A DNA stretch of 64,000 nt, from NCBI RefSeq assembly GCF_950295315.1, contig NC_080177.1, positions 80,698,070 to 80,762,069 of the forward strand, in the 5' to 3' direction. This stretch comes from Erinaceus europaeus. Its lineage: Eukaryota > Chordata > Mammalia > Eulipotyphla > Erinaceidae. Positions within the stretch are counted from its first letter, which is position 1. The number at the start of each line of letters is the position of its first letter. The translations under genes were made by a program, and so were the position numbers. Positions 63,859 through 64,000 of this stretch are shown piece by piece. Below the pieces are notes generated by a model. It was not told the origin of the DNA, ran no database searches, and saw only the letters and a program-made list of their open reading frames with translations.

Positions 63859-64000
63859 AGAAAGGGTTTAAAGGAGGAAATGTTATATCAAACCAACCAA
63901 CAGACATATCAAAAAATGATATATATATATATATTTTTTACTGTATTTGGCATAAAGATATAGGCAGAAACTTTGCTCATGGACAGTTTCAGTAGAAGAG

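Overview
The window is non-coding mammalian DNA, most likely from a hedgehog (Erinaceidae, Eulipotyphla). The species call rests mainly on my recollection that the dominant tRNA-derived SINE here is the abundant hedgehog family (described for Erinaceus under names like ERI-1/ERI-2). It begins GGGAGTCGGGCGGTAGCGCA, has an A box, a B box (GGTTCGAGCCC) and the body CCCCACCTGCAGGGG, and ends in an ATAAATAAA tail. No intact host protein-coding gene, rRNA, functional tRNA or CRISPR array was found. Nearly all long open frames are translations of simple repeats, SINEs or antisense L1.

Layout. 1-0.7 kb: (GTGTGAGT)n array. 0.8-7.2 kb: SINEs, L1 3' ends and a long poly(A)-type repeat, here called family X. 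7.8-12 kb: two class II-like solo LTRs (324 bp each), both inserted into SINEs, plus a gammaretrovirus-like LTR candidate and L1 pieces. 12.4-13.8 kb: an L1 interrupted by LINE copy A, a jockey-like non-LTR retrotransposon foreign to the usual mammalian repertoire. 16.5-19.2 kb: a 2.7-kb pyrimidine-strand pentanucleotide array (TTCCA then CCCTT). 21.8-23.2 kb: L1 ORF2 remnants. 25.4-26.5 kb: a young inverted duplication. 28.2-29.3 kb: LINE copy B, about 96% identical to copy A and carrying the catalytic YADD box. 29.4-31.7 kb: an old L1 with nested insertions. 34.4-34.9 kb: a SINE interrupted by a 160-bp insert whose 3' end matches the jockey-like LINE. 36.3-36.8 kb: LTR-like promoter/poly(A) module. 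37.7-39.3 kb: the longest tract with no recognised repeat. 39.7-40.1 kb: a processed pseudogene of the ubiquitin E2 variant UBE2V1, followed by a pile of nested SINEs. 46.9-47.6 kb: fifteen 47-bp minisatellite units. 49-57 kb: SINEs, family X, L1 3' ends and unique AT-rich DNA. 57.7-60.5 kb: a 5'-truncated L1 with dead reverse transcriptase. 60.5-64 kb: SINEs and unique DNA.

How the parts relate. L1 machinery explains the SINEs, family X and the UBE2V1 retrocopy: A-rich tails and 10-16 bp target-site duplications (TSDs) are visible at many of them. The jockey-like LINE used its own machinery: an 11-bp TSD, 5' truncation and a (GAA)n end instead of poly(A). The 160-bp insert at 34.7 kb shares that end and is the best candidate for its non-autonomous partner. 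This LINE/SINE pair is the most interesting content of the window. Nested insertions give relative ages: both 324-bp LTRs and the 160-bp insert are younger than their host SINEs, and LINE A is younger than the L1 it interrupts.

SINE shorthand used below. Type I: head GGGAGTCGGGCGG, TCTCTGTCCTATCCAACAA in the body. Type II: head GGGCCGGGTGGTGGCGCACC, GGCTGTCTCTATCCAATAAA near the end. Type III: head GGCCCAGGAGGTGGCACAGT. Type IV: GGGGAGACAGCATAATGGTT head, then CCTGAGGCTC. Coordinates of repeat edges are good to a few bases where a TSD is quoted and to about 10-20 bases otherwise.
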